A program made the position numbers and the translations under genes. A stretch of DNA of 55,316 bases, from assembly GCA_017518185.1 (NCBI GenBank), contig JAFWWB010000036.1:1-55316 (forward strand), read 5' to 3'. Source of the stretch: Lachnospiraceae bacterium (lineage in GTDB: Bacteria; Bacillota; Clostridia; Lachnospirales; Lachnospiraceae). The notes beneath the pieces are model-generated. The model made no database searches and had not been told where the DNA came from. It saw only the letters and a program-made list of their open reading frames with translations. Below, in pieces: positions 25,149 to 33,714 of this stretch; the stretch's first letter is position 1; each line of letters opens with the position of its first letter.

Positions 25149-26397
25149 CCTCCCATCCTTTCCGCCGCGCTGATACCGGCAAGATAGCCGGTGGACCAGG
25201 CGATCTGCAGATTAAAGCCCCCGGTAAGGGCATCCACATCCAGCAGCTCTCCTGCCAGATAGAGTCCGGGAACCGTTTTTGATCCCATGGTTGAGGGATC
25301 TACTTCCTTGACCTTTACGCCCCCGGCAGTGATTATGGCTTCCTCGAAGCCCCTGGTGCCGGTGACCGTATATGTGAGACACTTGAGGCTCTCAAGGAAT
25401 GCCGCCCTCTCCTGCCTGGTGATCTCGTGTATCTTTTTCTCCCCGGGTATGCCGCAGCGCTCCGGGAAGATCCCACACATGCTGGAAGGAAGAAACCTCC
25501 CAGCACATTTGCGAAATTTTTATTTTTATTCTCCTCGAAATCCCTAAGTATCCTCGCGTCCAGCTCATCCCTTGAAAGAGCGGGCTTAAGGTCTATGGTG
25601 AGCTTTGCTTCATTTATCTTCGGTCTGCTCCTGTAATAAGAGGAGGCGCTGAGCACCAATGGTCCGCTCAGGCCGAAGTGGGTATACAGAAGCTCTCCCC
25701 TCTCGGAATAGAGCTTTTTCTTCCCGTCATATAAGCACAGCTCCACGTTCTTAAGCGCCAGCCCCTGAAGGCTTTTGCACTCCTGAACCTCTTTAACTGT
25801 AAAAGGGGCCAGTGCAGGCGCCGGTTCCCGGAGACTGTGCCCCAGGCCCTCCAGCAGCTTATAGGAGCTTCCGTCGGATCCCGTTGCGGGATATGAAGCT
25901 CCGCCCGTAGCCATTATCACGGTCTTTGCAAAAACGCTGCTCTTGCCTTCTGTGCCGGACAGTCTGAGCTCAAATCCTTCTTCCGCAGGCTTAATGGCCT
26001 TAAGTGCCGTATTAAGCTTTATCTCTACGCCCAGGCTCCTTAGCTTCTTCTCAAGGGTCTTTATAACGTCAGAGGAGTGATCGGAAGCCGGAAACACCCT
26101 TCCGCCTCTCTCCTCCTTGAGTCTGCAGCCGTTCTTTTCAAAAAAACCGCAGACATCCTCCACGGAGAAGCGGCTGAAAGCTGAATAACAAAAACGGGGA
26201 TTGCTCACGATCTGGCTCAGGAGCTCCTTGTCCCGGCAGGAATTGGTAAGGTTGCACCTTCCCTTCCCCGTGATAAAGAGCTTCTTTCCAAGCTTTTCAT
26301 TCTTTTCAACGAGGGTGACATCCGCCCCGGCTCCGGCCGCCGCGATGGCAGCCATCATGCCTGCGGGCCCTCCCCCTATCACAAAGAGCTTATCCAA
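25130..26397 (-). pseudogene. HI0933/YhiN-family flavoprotein with a single-base frameshift
   Basis: The first part (about 300 codons from 26397, TTG start after GGAGGAATAG) has the FAD loop VIGGGPAGMMAA, ITGKGRCNLTNS and VIMATGGASYPATG. After NFANVLGGF the frame is lost near 25493-25496. The remaining 115 codons continue in another frame (LPSSMCGIFPERCGI..., then PGLYLAGELLDVDALTGGFNLQIAWSTG). The total of 1,268 bases is one short of 423 codons, so a missing T in a short T-run at the break is the simplest cause. Both halves are otherwise well conserved, so the loss is recent or an assembly error. These flavoproteins have no firmly known reaction. Confidence 0.85.
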
Positions 26398-27264
26398 CTA
26401 TTCCTCCCTGCCGGACAGAGCGTCCTTGTCGTAGGTCATATAATCATCCCAGATCTGCTCCAGCCGCTCAAGATTGTGCTTTATATTCTCCTCATTTTTC
26501 ATAAAAAGAGCCACACAGAGGGCATTTATCACACTGAGGGGCGCTGCCATGGAATCCACCATGGTTATCATATCGCTCTTGGCCCAGAGATTGCAGGAGG
26601 AGTACATGTTCATGGGAGAATACTCGCTGTCCGTGATACAGATCAGCCTGCCTCCCTGACTGTTGGCATAATCCATAGCCTTGAGCGTTCTCAAAGAATA
26701 CCTCGGAAAGCTGATGCCCACTACCACATCATCCTTATCCATCCAGGAAAGCTGCTCGAACATCTCGCTCATATCCGTAGTGGTCACGGAGCTGACATCC
26801 GGCCGCATCATTGAAAGATAGGTGGTAAGATACATCGCCAGCGGCGCGCAGTTGCGCAGGCCCACAACATAGATGCGCCTTGCGCTGTCTAAAAGCTCTA
26901 CCGCCATATCGAATACCTTCTGGTCGATATAATGGATGCTGTCCACTATATTCCTTGCATCCGCCACGAAGACCTTGCGCATAACATCCGAGGGCTCGTT
27001 CTTCAGCTTGTTGGTCATGTATTTCTTCGGAGCCACCAGCTTTGCCTGAAGCTCGTCTACCATGGCCGCCTGCATCTCCGAATAGCCGTCATAGCCGAGA
27101 AGAGCCGCAAAGCGCACCACAGTGGATTCACTGACTCCCACCCTGGCCGCAAGCTTTGCTGCCGTCAGAAAAGGCGCGTATTCATCGTTTTCAAGTATAT
27201 AATCAGCGACCCTTTTCTGGCTCTCGCTGAAGCTTTCATACCTTTCCTTCAGATCCTCTGTCAT
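26398..27264 (-). CDS. RpiR/MurR-family transcriptional regulator
   Basis: A 288-residue regulator. The N-terminal HTH has TAAKLAARVGVSESTVVRFA at about residues 33-52. The C-terminal SIS domain, from about residue 120 (RRIYVVGLRNCAPLA), normally binds phosphosugars. The start at 27264 (MTEDLKERY) is favoured over a GTG four codons earlier because GAGG is placed six bases upstream. It directly precedes yhiN with no gap and heads the run yhiN-cmk-ispH-rpsA-cheR. Its target cannot be told from context. Confidence 0.88.
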   Translation of the reverse strand: MTEDLKERYESFSESQKRVADYILENDEYAPFLTAAKLAARVGVSESTVVRFAALLGYDGYSEMQAAMVDELQAKLVAPKKYMTNKLKNEPSDVMRKVFVADARNIVDSIHYIDQKVFDMAVELLDSARRIYVVGLRNCAPLAMYLTTYLSMMRPDVSSVTTTDMSEMFEQLSWMDKDDVVVGISFPRYSLRTLKAMDYANSQGGRLICITDSEYSPMNMYSSCNLWAKSDMITMVDSMAAPLSVINALCVALFMKNEENIKHNLERLEQIWDDYMTYDKDALSGREE

Positions 27265-27290
27265 CTGTATCCTCACAGCTCCCTGCTTTG

Positions 27291-27326
27291 AAAAAAAGGT
27301 GGCTTTGGTCAGACCAAGCCACCTTT
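27291..27326 (-). terminator. Terminator of the decarboxylase operon
   Basis: A long stem AAAGGTGGCTTTGGTC paired with GACCAAGCCACCTTT, with one bulged T. It is followed on the minus strand by seven T, and lies 20 bp beyond the oadA-type gene. Confidence 0.9.
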
Positions 27327-27345
27327 TATAAAAAAACGTTCCTGC

Positions 27346-28782
27346 TTATACGGGGTAAGCGCCGTTCTTGGTATCTGCCTTCTTGGCGTCCACCTTCTCC
27401 TGCTGTGCTTCACGGTATTTGAAGAACTCGGTGGCAACCTGGGGGAACAGTGCATAGGAGAGCACATCCTCCTCCTGCTGCTTGTACTGCTTCATCTCAG
27501 CCTCGATAGCTTCAAGCTCAGGCTTGTCATGTCCGGTAGCCTCGGCAGATCTGGCGGTGGAACGCTTCTCGCCGGGAATTACCTTCTTTATGACCTCCGG
27601 GTTCATGGGCTTAACGGTCTGTCCGTAGTTACCTCTTAAGAGATCCTTGAACTCGCCGGTAGCCGTCTTGTATCTCTCACCCATAAGGACGTTGAAGATA
27701 GCCTGTGTGCCGACGATCTGTGAAGAAGGTGTGACCAGAGGGGGCTCACCGCAATCCTTACGAACCCTGGGGATCTCCTCCAGCACGTCATTGTACTTGT
27801 CCTCTGCATGCTGTTCCTTAAGCTGGGATACCATGTTCGAAAGCATACCGCCGGGCACCTGATAGAGCAGGGTCTTGATGTTGACGCCCAGCACCTTGGT
27901 GCTCATGAGGCCGTTCTCGATGCACTCCTCACGGTAAGGTCTCCAGTAATCTGCTATCTCAGCCAGAAGCTTCTGATCGTAGCCGGTGTCATAGGGCGTG
28001 CCCTTGAAGGTCTCCACCATAACCTCGGTAGCAGGCTGGGAAGTTCCCAGCGCAAAAGGTGATATAGCGCAGTCGATAACGTCCACGCCTGCTTCCACTG
28101 CCTTCAAGTAGGTCATTGAAGCCACGCCGGAGGTGTAGTGGGTGTGAAGCTGGATAGGAAGCTTGGTGCTCTCCTTCAGGGTCTTCACGAGCTCTGCAGC
28201 CTTGTAAGGAACCAGCAGACCTGCCATATCCTTGATACAGATGGAATCGGCTCCCATCTCCTCGATCTTCTTTGCCATGTTTGCCCAGTACTCAAGGGTA
28301 TAGGCATCACCAAGGGTGTAGGAAAGGGCTATCTGGGACTCGCCCCTGCCCTCCTGCTTCTTGATCTTATTGGTGGCATCAACCGCAGCCTGAAGGTTGC
28401 GGATATCGTTAAGGCAGTCAAATATACGGATCACATCGATGCCGTTTGCGATGGACTTCTCGACGAATGCATAGACCACATCGTCAGCATAAGGACGATA
28501 GCCCAGTATGTTCTGTCCTCTGAAGAGCATCTGGAGCTTGGTCTTCTTAAAGCCGTCACGGAGCTTCCTGAGTCTCTCCCAGGGATCTTCCTTAAGGAAA
28601 CGCAGGGAAGCATCGAAGGTAGCGCCGCCCCAGCACTCCACGGCATGATATCCCACCTCATCCATCTTGGGGATTATGGGAAGCATCTTCTCGGTGGGCA
28701 TACGGGTTGCGATCAGGGACTGATGTGCGTCACGAAGCACGGTCTCCATGATCCCCACCGGTTTCTTTGCCTGTTCTGACAT
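27346..28782 (-). CDS. oadA: OadA/PycB-type carboxyltransferase (transcarboxylase 5S-like)
   Basis: A 478-residue carboxyltransferase of the pyruvate/oxaloacetate class. It has the N-terminal ETVLRDAHQSL (metal Asp), ECWGGATFD, and the metal-binding LHTHYTSG. The C-terminal biotin domain of full-length OadA is missing; the biotin carrier is a separate gene in the operon. It would move CO2 between biotin and pyruvate/oxaloacetate. Fusion-free length near 470-480 matches PycB-like and transcarboxylase 5S subunits. Last gene of the operon. Confidence 0.9.
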   Translation of the reverse strand: MSEQAKKPVGIMETVLRDAHQSLIATRMPTEKMLPIIPKMDEVGYHAVECWGGATFDASLRFLKEDPWERLRKLRDGFKKTKLQMLFRGQNILGYRPYADDVVYAFVEKSIANGIDVIRIFDCLNDIRNLQAAVDATNKIKKQEGRGESQIALSYTLGDAYTLEYWANMAKKIEEMGADSICIKDMAGLLVPYKAAELVKTLKESTKLPIQLHTHYTSGVASMTYLKAVEAGVDVIDCAISPFALGTSQPATEVMVETFKGTPYDTGYDQKLLAEIADYWRPYREECIENGLMSTKVLGVNIKTLLYQVPGGMLSNMVSQLKEQHAEDKYNDVLEEIPRVRKDCGEPPLVTPSSQIVGTQAIFNVLMGERYKTATGEFKDLLRGNYGQTVKPMNPEVIKKVIPGEKRSTARSAEATGHDKPELEAIEAEMKQYKQQEEDVLSYALFPQVATEFFKYREAQQEKVDAKKADTKNGAYPV

Positions 28783-28842
28783 TTTATTTCCTCCTATGTA
28801 AAATTGATTGATCTACTAAAATATTCGCAGCATACAGCCGGC

Positions 28843-28889
28843 CATTACAGGATGCTTTTGCCTGCAAGCAGTCAACGCATCCTGTAATG
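28843..28889. repeat. Perfect 13 bp inverted repeat between oadB and oadA
   Basis: CATTACAGGATGC (28843-28855) and GCATCCTGTAATG (28877-28889), with a 21-base loop. No T-run follows, so it is not an ordinary terminator. It may shape mRNA stability or processing within the operon. Confidence 0.7.
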
Positions 28890-28905
28890 TCCGTCTGTGC
28901 GTTGC

Positions 28906-30072
28906 TCAAAAGACTCCGAAGATGGCCATAAAGGTACCGGCTGCGACAGCGGTTCCTATAACACCGGCCACGTTGGGACCCATGGCGTGCATCAGCAGGA
29001 AGTTCGTGGGATCCTCTTCGGCACCCACACGCTGTGACACACGTGCCGCCATAGGCACCGCGGACACACCTGCCGAACCGATGAGGGGATTCACCTTGCC
29101 CTTCGTTACCACACACATCAGCTTTCCGAAGAGAGTTCCCGCCGCCGTACCGAAGGCGAAAGCCACAAGGCCCAGAGCAACGATGAACAGTGTATCGGTG
29201 TTAAGAAATGCCTCTGCGGAGGTGGTAGCGCCTACGGAAGTACCGAGGACGATGACCACGATGTACATAAGCGCATTGGAAGCGGTCTCGGTGAGCTGTC
29301 TCACCACTCCGGACTCACGGAAGAGGTTACCCAGCATCAGCATACCTACAAGAGGAGCCGTTGTGGGAAGCACTATGGAGACCACGATGGTGACTATGAT
29401 GGGGAAGAGGATCTTCTCCAGCTTTGAAACCGGTCTCAGCTGTCCCATCTTGATCTGACGCTCCTTCTTAGTGGTCAGGGCCTTCATGATGGGAGGCTGG
29501 ATGATAGGCACCAGTGACATATAGGAATAAGCTGCCACAGCGATGGGACCGAGATACTTGGTCTGGCCCAGCTTGCCCGCAAGGAATATGGATGTAGGTC
29601 CGTCGGCACCGCCTATGATGGAGATAGCCGCTGCGGCCTTGTCATTGAAATCAGCCCAGCCCATTGCTCCGGCAAATAGTGCTCCGAAGTATGCGGCAAA
29701 GATACCGAACTGCGCGGCAGCACCCAGCAGGAAGCTGGCAGGGTTTGCGATAAGGGGACCGAAGTCAGTCATGGCTCCGACACCCATGAAGATAAGTGAA
29801 GGAAGTATCGCCCACTCATCAAGTACATAGAAATAATACAGTAATCCGCCCACTCCGTTCGGCGAATCCTCCGCCCGCATCATGATATCCGGATAGATGT
29901 TGACCAGCAGCATACCGAATGCGATAGGCACCAGCAGCAGCGGCTCAAATTCATGCCGGATTGCAAGATAGAGGAAGAAGAGCGCCACGCATATCATGAT
30001 AACGTTCTTATAGGAGAAAGAATCGCTCATGAATGCCATCTGGCCGAGCAGATTGTTTATGATCTCACTCAT
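28906..30072 (-). CDS. oadB: Sodium-pumping decarboxylase beta subunit OadB
   Basis: A 388-residue polytopic membrane protein that exports Na+ using the energy of decarboxylating carboxybiotin. Family features are SLIFMGVGAMTDFGPLIANP, GGADGPTSIF with a key Asp, and GNLFRESGVV. Glycine-rich helices are seen throughout. It sits between the biotin carrier and the OadA-type gene. Confidence 0.95.
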   Translation of the reverse strand: MSEIINNLLGQMAFMSDSFSYKNVIMICVALFFLYLAIRHEFEPLLLVPIAFGMLLVNIYPDIMMRAEDSPNGVGGLLYYFYVLDEWAILPSLIFMGVGAMTDFGPLIANPASFLLGAAAQFGIFAAYFGALFAGAMGWADFNDKAAAAISIIGGADGPTSIFLAGKLGQTKYLGPIAVAAYSYMSLVPIIQPPIMKALTTKKERQIKMGQLRPVSKLEKILFPIIVTIVVSIVLPTTAPLVGMLMLGNLFRESGVVRQLTETASNALMYIVVIVLGTSVGATTSAEAFLNTDTLFIVALGLVAFAFGTAAGTLFGKLMCVVTKGKVNPLIGSAGVSAVPMAARVSQRVGAEEDPTNFLLMHAMGPNVAGVIGTAVAAGTFMAIFGVF

Positions 30073-30107
30073 TTAAATCATACCTCCGAATCTGATCTGC
30101 CTTTTCT

Positions 30108-30473
30108 TCAGTTAAGTGTTGCAAGCACCTGTCCTGCCTCGCAGGCATCACCTACAGCCACATCGATGCTGGCAACCTTGCCGTCTGCGGGAGCCACCTG
30201 GGGGATCTCCATCTTCATTGCCTCGATGATAAGGACAGCATCGCCCTTCTTTACGGCATCGCCTACGCTCTTTTCGATCTTGAAGACCTTACCTGCTGCG
30301 CCTGCCTCGATCTTGATGGAACCGGCCCCTGCGCTTGCGCTCTTTGCGGGAGCTGCCTTGGGTGCAGCCTTAGGTGCGGCCTTGGGTGTTGCAGCGGGAG
30401 CTGCTCCTGATGCGCCCTCTTCCACGGTCACATCATATACGTTTCCGTTTACGGTGATTGTATAATTTTTCAT
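30108..30473 (-). CDS. Biotin carrier protein
   Basis: A 121-residue biotin carrier. An N-terminal beta segment is followed by a flexible Ala/Pro/Lys linker with repeated APKAAPKA (about residues 26-45). The C-terminal biotinyl domain has the acceptor lysine in EAMKME. It would shuttle carboxybiotin between the two carboxyltransferases and OadB. Confidence 0.95.
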   Translation of the reverse strand: MKNYTITVNGNVYDVTVEEGASGAAPAATPKAAPKAAPKAAPAKSASAGAGSIKIEAGAAGKVFKIEKSVGDAVKKGDAVLIIEAMKMEIPQVAPADGKVASIDVAVGDACEAGQVLATLN

Positions 30474-30491
30474 TTTTTTGCTCCTCCTGGA

Positions 30492-31349
30492 TTATCTTAT
30501 TCTTCTTATGCTTCTGACGGTAAATCCGTCAGTTGAACTGCTTCCGCTGCCTTCAAATGCTGCTATTGCCGCAGCTATGACTGCGATGAGCTCTGCATCG
30601 TCAGTCTCTTCCACCGCCTCTTCTCTCTCCACTATGCCTGCGATGGCATTGTCCATGGACTTCTCGTTCTCCTCAGCCGGTGCCTTTCTCTCAAAGAGCA
30701 TGGGCACAAACTTCAGCATCGAGATTATGATGGCGATGAGGATCAGCATGATGAACACGGTTCCCATACCGATCAGGGTGTTGACACCCGCCCTCTGCAT
30801 TGATTCTCCGAGATCCAGCACGGTATTCACCGTGATGCTGGTCACGTGATAATCCTTGTCGATGATGAATTCTATGATACCGTCATGTCCGTTCTCATCC
30901 AGTGTCTTAAAGTGGACCTGGGCCACCAGCTCGTCAGCCTTGACATCGTACTCGATATCCTCTGCGGTGATGGGCTCTAACATCTGCAGGCGGCCGGACA
31001 AAGCGGCTTCAAGCACATTGTCTCCCAGCTCCTTACGGGCACTTTCATAGGAATGAGCGCCCTTTATCAAGACATCCAGATCCAGGCTGGCATTTATTCC
31101 CATCTGCGCCATATACTGCTTTAATGCAGCAGACATAGTCTCTCTGTCATCGCTTCTCAGATTATCAAAATTCGCAAGATCATCCCCTGCGATCCCTAAC
31201 TGCACGATCTGCTCGGTAAGGAAAATGAGATCGTTATTAAACACCTCACCGGGATTGTCGATCATTGGCTTGACGGTACCGTCCCCGCAGGCAGCCAGAG
31301 AGAAGACACAGACGAGCATGACTATTATCGCTCTGATCTTTTTCTTCAT
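30492..31349 (-). CDS. OadG-like subunit with a lipoprotein-type leader
   Basis: A 285-residue protein. It begins with a signal sequence and lipobox-like LAAC (about residues 18-21), then an extracytoplasmic domain of about 150 residues that I do not recognise. A membrane helix follows (TVFIMLILIAIIISML, about residue 200), then an acidic linker. The C-terminus ELIAVIAAAIAAFEG...RSIRRIR is typical of OadG/sodium-pump gamma subunits. Ordinary OadG proteins are about 80-130 residues, so the outside domain is an addition. It lies between the MmdA-like and biotin-carrier genes. Confidence 0.8.
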   Translation of the reverse strand: MKKKIRAIIVMLVCVFSLAACGDGTVKPMIDNPGEVFNNDLIFLTEQIVQLGIAGDDLANFDNLRSDDRETMSAALKQYMAQMGINASLDLDVLIKGAHSYESARKELGDNVLEAALSGRLQMLEPITAEDIEYDVKADELVAQVHFKTLDENGHDGIIEFIIDKDYHVTSITVNTVLDLGESMQRAGVNTLIGMGTVFIMLILIAIIISMLKFVPMLFERKAPAEENEKSMDNAIAGIVEREEAVEETDDAELIAVIAAAIAAFEGSGSSSTDGFTVRSIRRIR

Positions 31350-31379
31350 TACTTAGCCTCTCTTTCCTTTATCTATGCT

Positions 31380-32768
31380 TCACTCAAAGAGCATCTCTAC
31401 GGCATATACCAGATGCTTTCTTGTATCCTGAGGATCTATGACCTCGTCAACGTAGCCTCTTGCAGCTGCGCTGGAGGCATTGTTCTGAAGCTCAGCAAAG
31501 GACTTGGCATACTTGTCGGCTTCAGCCGCGCCCTTGTCGCCGCACATGATCTTGCCGGCAAGCTTTGCATCCATGGGACCGATCTGCGCGTCAGGCCATG
31601 CAAATACCATATCTGCGCCGATGCCCTTGGAGTTCATTATAACGTAGGCACTGCCGTAAGCCTTGCCAACTATCAGGGTGATCCTGGGTACATCGCAGTT
31701 TGCGAAGGAATCCATAAGGGCTGCCGCAGCCTTTGCCATATGGCGCTCGCTGCACATGGAAGCTTCAAAGCCCTGGGTATTGACAACGGCAAGTACGGGG
31801 ATGCCGAAGAGATCGCAGAAATCCACGAAATCGGAAGCCTTGTAAGCACCCTTGTGGCTCATGCGGCCTGAAAGCTTGACTGCCTTTCCGTCGTCACCGA
31901 CGATCTCGCTCCTGTTTGCCACACAGCCGACGGTGATGCCGTCCAGCTTTATAAAGCCGGTGATCATATCCTTGGCATAGGATGCGCCCAGCTCAAAGAA
32001 ATCATTGTCATCCGCCACCTGCGAAAGCAGTATGGAGGTGTCACCCGCTGCTCCCTCGATACCGGGAAGTATGCGGTTCAGATCATCGCTGCACTCATCA
32101 ACAGCCACATCCTCATTATTCTGGGGAAGCATGGAGACAAGCTTTCTCATGCCTGCGATGATGTCATCGGCGCTGCCTGCCACATCGGCATTGCCGCTCT
32201 CTTCCGTCTGGAACTTTGCGGAAGAGGTATCGTTCTTTGCGGTATAGTTGCCGTCTACCGCGTCGGGGGAATTCACGAAGAGCTTTCCGTCCTTCTCCTC
32301 CATAAAAGTAAAATCAGCCATAGCGCTGAAGAGGGCCAGACCGCCTCCGCAGTTTCCGAATACCGCGCAGATCTGGGGAACCACTCCCTTTGCCATGGAC
32401 TGCTTATAATAGATCTCACCGAGACCGTTCAAAGCGTCGGTAGACTCCTGCAGACGCAGACCGGTGGAGTCGATAAGACCGATGACCGGGCTTCCGGTTT
32501 TTACAGCCAGGTCATAGATGCCGCAGATCTTCTTTGCGTGCATCTCACCGATGCTGCCGCCGAGTACAGACGCATCCTGAGCATAGATATACACTCTCCG
32601 TCCTTCGATGGTACCGTAGCCCGTTATCACTCCGTCTGAAGGGGATTTAATGGGATCGGTTACAAAATCGGTGGAACGGGCAGTGATGCGCGAGCCTGTC
32701 TCAACGAAACTCTTCTCATCCAGCAGGGCTTCTATATGCCTGCCGATCAAGCCTGTTGAACTAGCCAT
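31380..32768 (-). CDS. mmdA: MmdA-type acyl-CoA carboxyltransferase (12S-like)
   Basis: A 462-residue carboxyltransferase of the propionyl/methylmalonyl-CoA class. It has two crotonase-like halves: GGSIGEMHAKKICGIYDLA with LIDSTGLRLQE and NCGGGLALFSAMADF in the first, and VNTQGFEASMCSERHMAK with GKAYGSAYVIMNSKGIGADMVFAWP in the second. Family members are usually a little over 500 residues, so this is a compact version. GGAGG precedes the ATG. It is the first gene of a five-gene operon that also holds the 5S-like carboxyltransferase. Confidence 0.88.
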   Translation of the reverse strand: MASSTGLIGRHIEALLDEKSFVETGSRITARSTDFVTDPIKSPSDGVITGYGTIEGRRVYIYAQDASVLGGSIGEMHAKKICGIYDLAVKTGSPVIGLIDSTGLRLQESTDALNGLGEIYYKQSMAKGVVPQICAVFGNCGGGLALFSAMADFTFMEEKDGKLFVNSPDAVDGNYTAKNDTSSAKFQTEESGNADVAGSADDIIAGMRKLVSMLPQNNEDVAVDECSDDLNRILPGIEGAAGDTSILLSQVADDNDFFELGASYAKDMITGFIKLDGITVGCVANRSEIVGDDGKAVKLSGRMSHKGAYKASDFVDFCDLFGIPVLAVVNTQGFEASMCSERHMAKAAAALMDSFANCDVPRITLIVGKAYGSAYVIMNSKGIGADMVFAWPDAQIGPMDAKLAGKIMCGDKGAAEADKYAKSFAELQNNASSAAARGYVDEVIDPQDTRKHLVYAVEMLFE

Positions 32769-32805
32769 TACACTTACCTCCGTAAAAATGATTGTTTACC
32801 CGGCA

Positions 32806-32821
32806 CGGTCACAATTGACCG
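32806..32821. promoter_or_regulatory. Operator-like palindrome in the decarboxylase leader
   Basis: CGGTCA-CAAT-TGACCG, perfectly symmetric over six bases per arm; extending to nine bases per arm adds one mismatch. It lies about 6-21 bases after the predicted transcription start, a place where a bound repressor would act. No regulator gene is adjacent. Confidence 0.5.
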
Positions 32822-32833
32822 CGCACGGAGTGG

Positions 32834-32862
32834 ATTATAGCATAGCGGGGACTTTTGGTCAA
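32834..32862 (-). promoter_or_regulatory. Promoter of the decarboxylase operon
   Basis: On the minus strand, TTGACC (32857-32862) and a perfect TATAAT (32834-32839) with a 17 bp spacer. Confidence 0.8.
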
Positions 32863-32923
32863 TGATAAATAAGAAGCGGAATGCCCCATTTTCCCCTTCG
32901 CTGAAACCATAAGCCGGATGAGC

Positions 32924-33676
32924 TCAGACCTCCACTTCCACCTTCTCATCCAGATCTTCCGATGCCTCGGCTTCGGCCTGGGTGCGGAAATCCTCCAGGA
33001 GCTCGGGACTCATTTCCGGCAGATCTCCGAGGGAACGCACTCCAAAGCTCCGCAGGAACTGTTCGGTGGTCCCGAAGAGCAGAGGTTTGCCCGGAGCATC
33101 CAGGCGTCCCACTTCCTCCACCAGCTCATATTCTATAAGGCGGTTAAGGGCATGGTCGCACTTAACGCCTCTTATGCGCTCGATCTCGGCCCGGGTCACG
33201 GGCTGCTTGTAGGCTATGATGGAAAGCGTCTCTATGACCGTATCGGAAAGCGAATACTTTACAGGCTTTTTCGCCAGCTTCATAAGATAGCCGTAGTAGC
33301 GGCTTTTCGTACAGAGCTGCAATGCATCCTCCAGTTCTGCCAGCATGATCCCCCTGTCTTCTTCCATATAACGGAGCTTGAGCTCATCCAGCGCCCTGTC
33401 CAAAAGCTCTTCATCCACGCCCAGGGCTTCCCTGAGCTGCTCTCTCTTTACGGAATTGCCCGCTGCAAACAGCACGGCTTCGATCGCCGCCGCCAGCTCC
33501 TCAGGCGTAAGCTCCTCAGCGGGTGTCTCCGGGGTTTCCGTTTCCTCTGCTCCGGCCGATGTTATTTCTTCTGCGCTTTCTTCCGCTGCTTCTTCCGTGG
33601 TTTCTTCCGCGATCTCCTCTATCGTTTCTTCTGCAGCTTCTTCCTTTATTTTTTCTGTCATTTCAATATCTTCCAT
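32924..33676 (-). CDS. scpB: Segregation and condensation protein ScpB
   Basis: A 250-residue winged-helix subunit of the SMC-ScpAB chromosome-condensing complex. The conserved part starts near residue 59 (EELAAAIEAVLFAAG) and includes IAYKQPVTRAEIERIRG and LLFGTTEQFLRSFG. It is preceded by a Glu/Ala/Thr-rich low-complexity stretch of about 55 residues with repeats of EEA/EEI. ScpB proteins are usually about 190 residues. It follows scpA. Confidence 0.93.
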   Translation of the reverse strand: MEDIEMTEKIKEEAAEETIEEIAEETTEEAAEESAEEITSAGAEETETPETPAEELTPEELAAAIEAVLFAAGNSVKREQLREALGVDEELLDRALDELKLRYMEEDRGIMLAELEDALQLCTKSRYYGYLMKLAKKPVKYSLSDTVIETLSIIAYKQPVTRAEIERIRGVKCDHALNRLIEYELVEEVGRLDAPGKPLLFGTTEQFLRSFGVRSLGDLPEMSPELLEDFRTQAEAEASEDLDEKVEVEV

Positions 33677-33714
33677 TGTTCTTCCTCTTAATTCTTTACC
33701 CCGACTCTTACAAA

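Noticed and set aside
25485-25500. Programmed -1 frameshift in the YhiN-like gene
   Set aside because: No X-XXY-YYZ slippery heptamer or downstream pseudoknot is visible; a one-base deletion or an assembly error is simpler.
28784-29116. 110-codon frame overlapping the end of oadB
   Set aside because: It is in a shifted frame within oadB and continues over the inverted repeat; no motif supports it.
33379-33680. Repeats in scpB as a CRISPR or tandem-repeat locus
   Set aside because: The repeats are short, degenerate codons for Glu/Ala/Thr in frame with scpB; there are no spacers.
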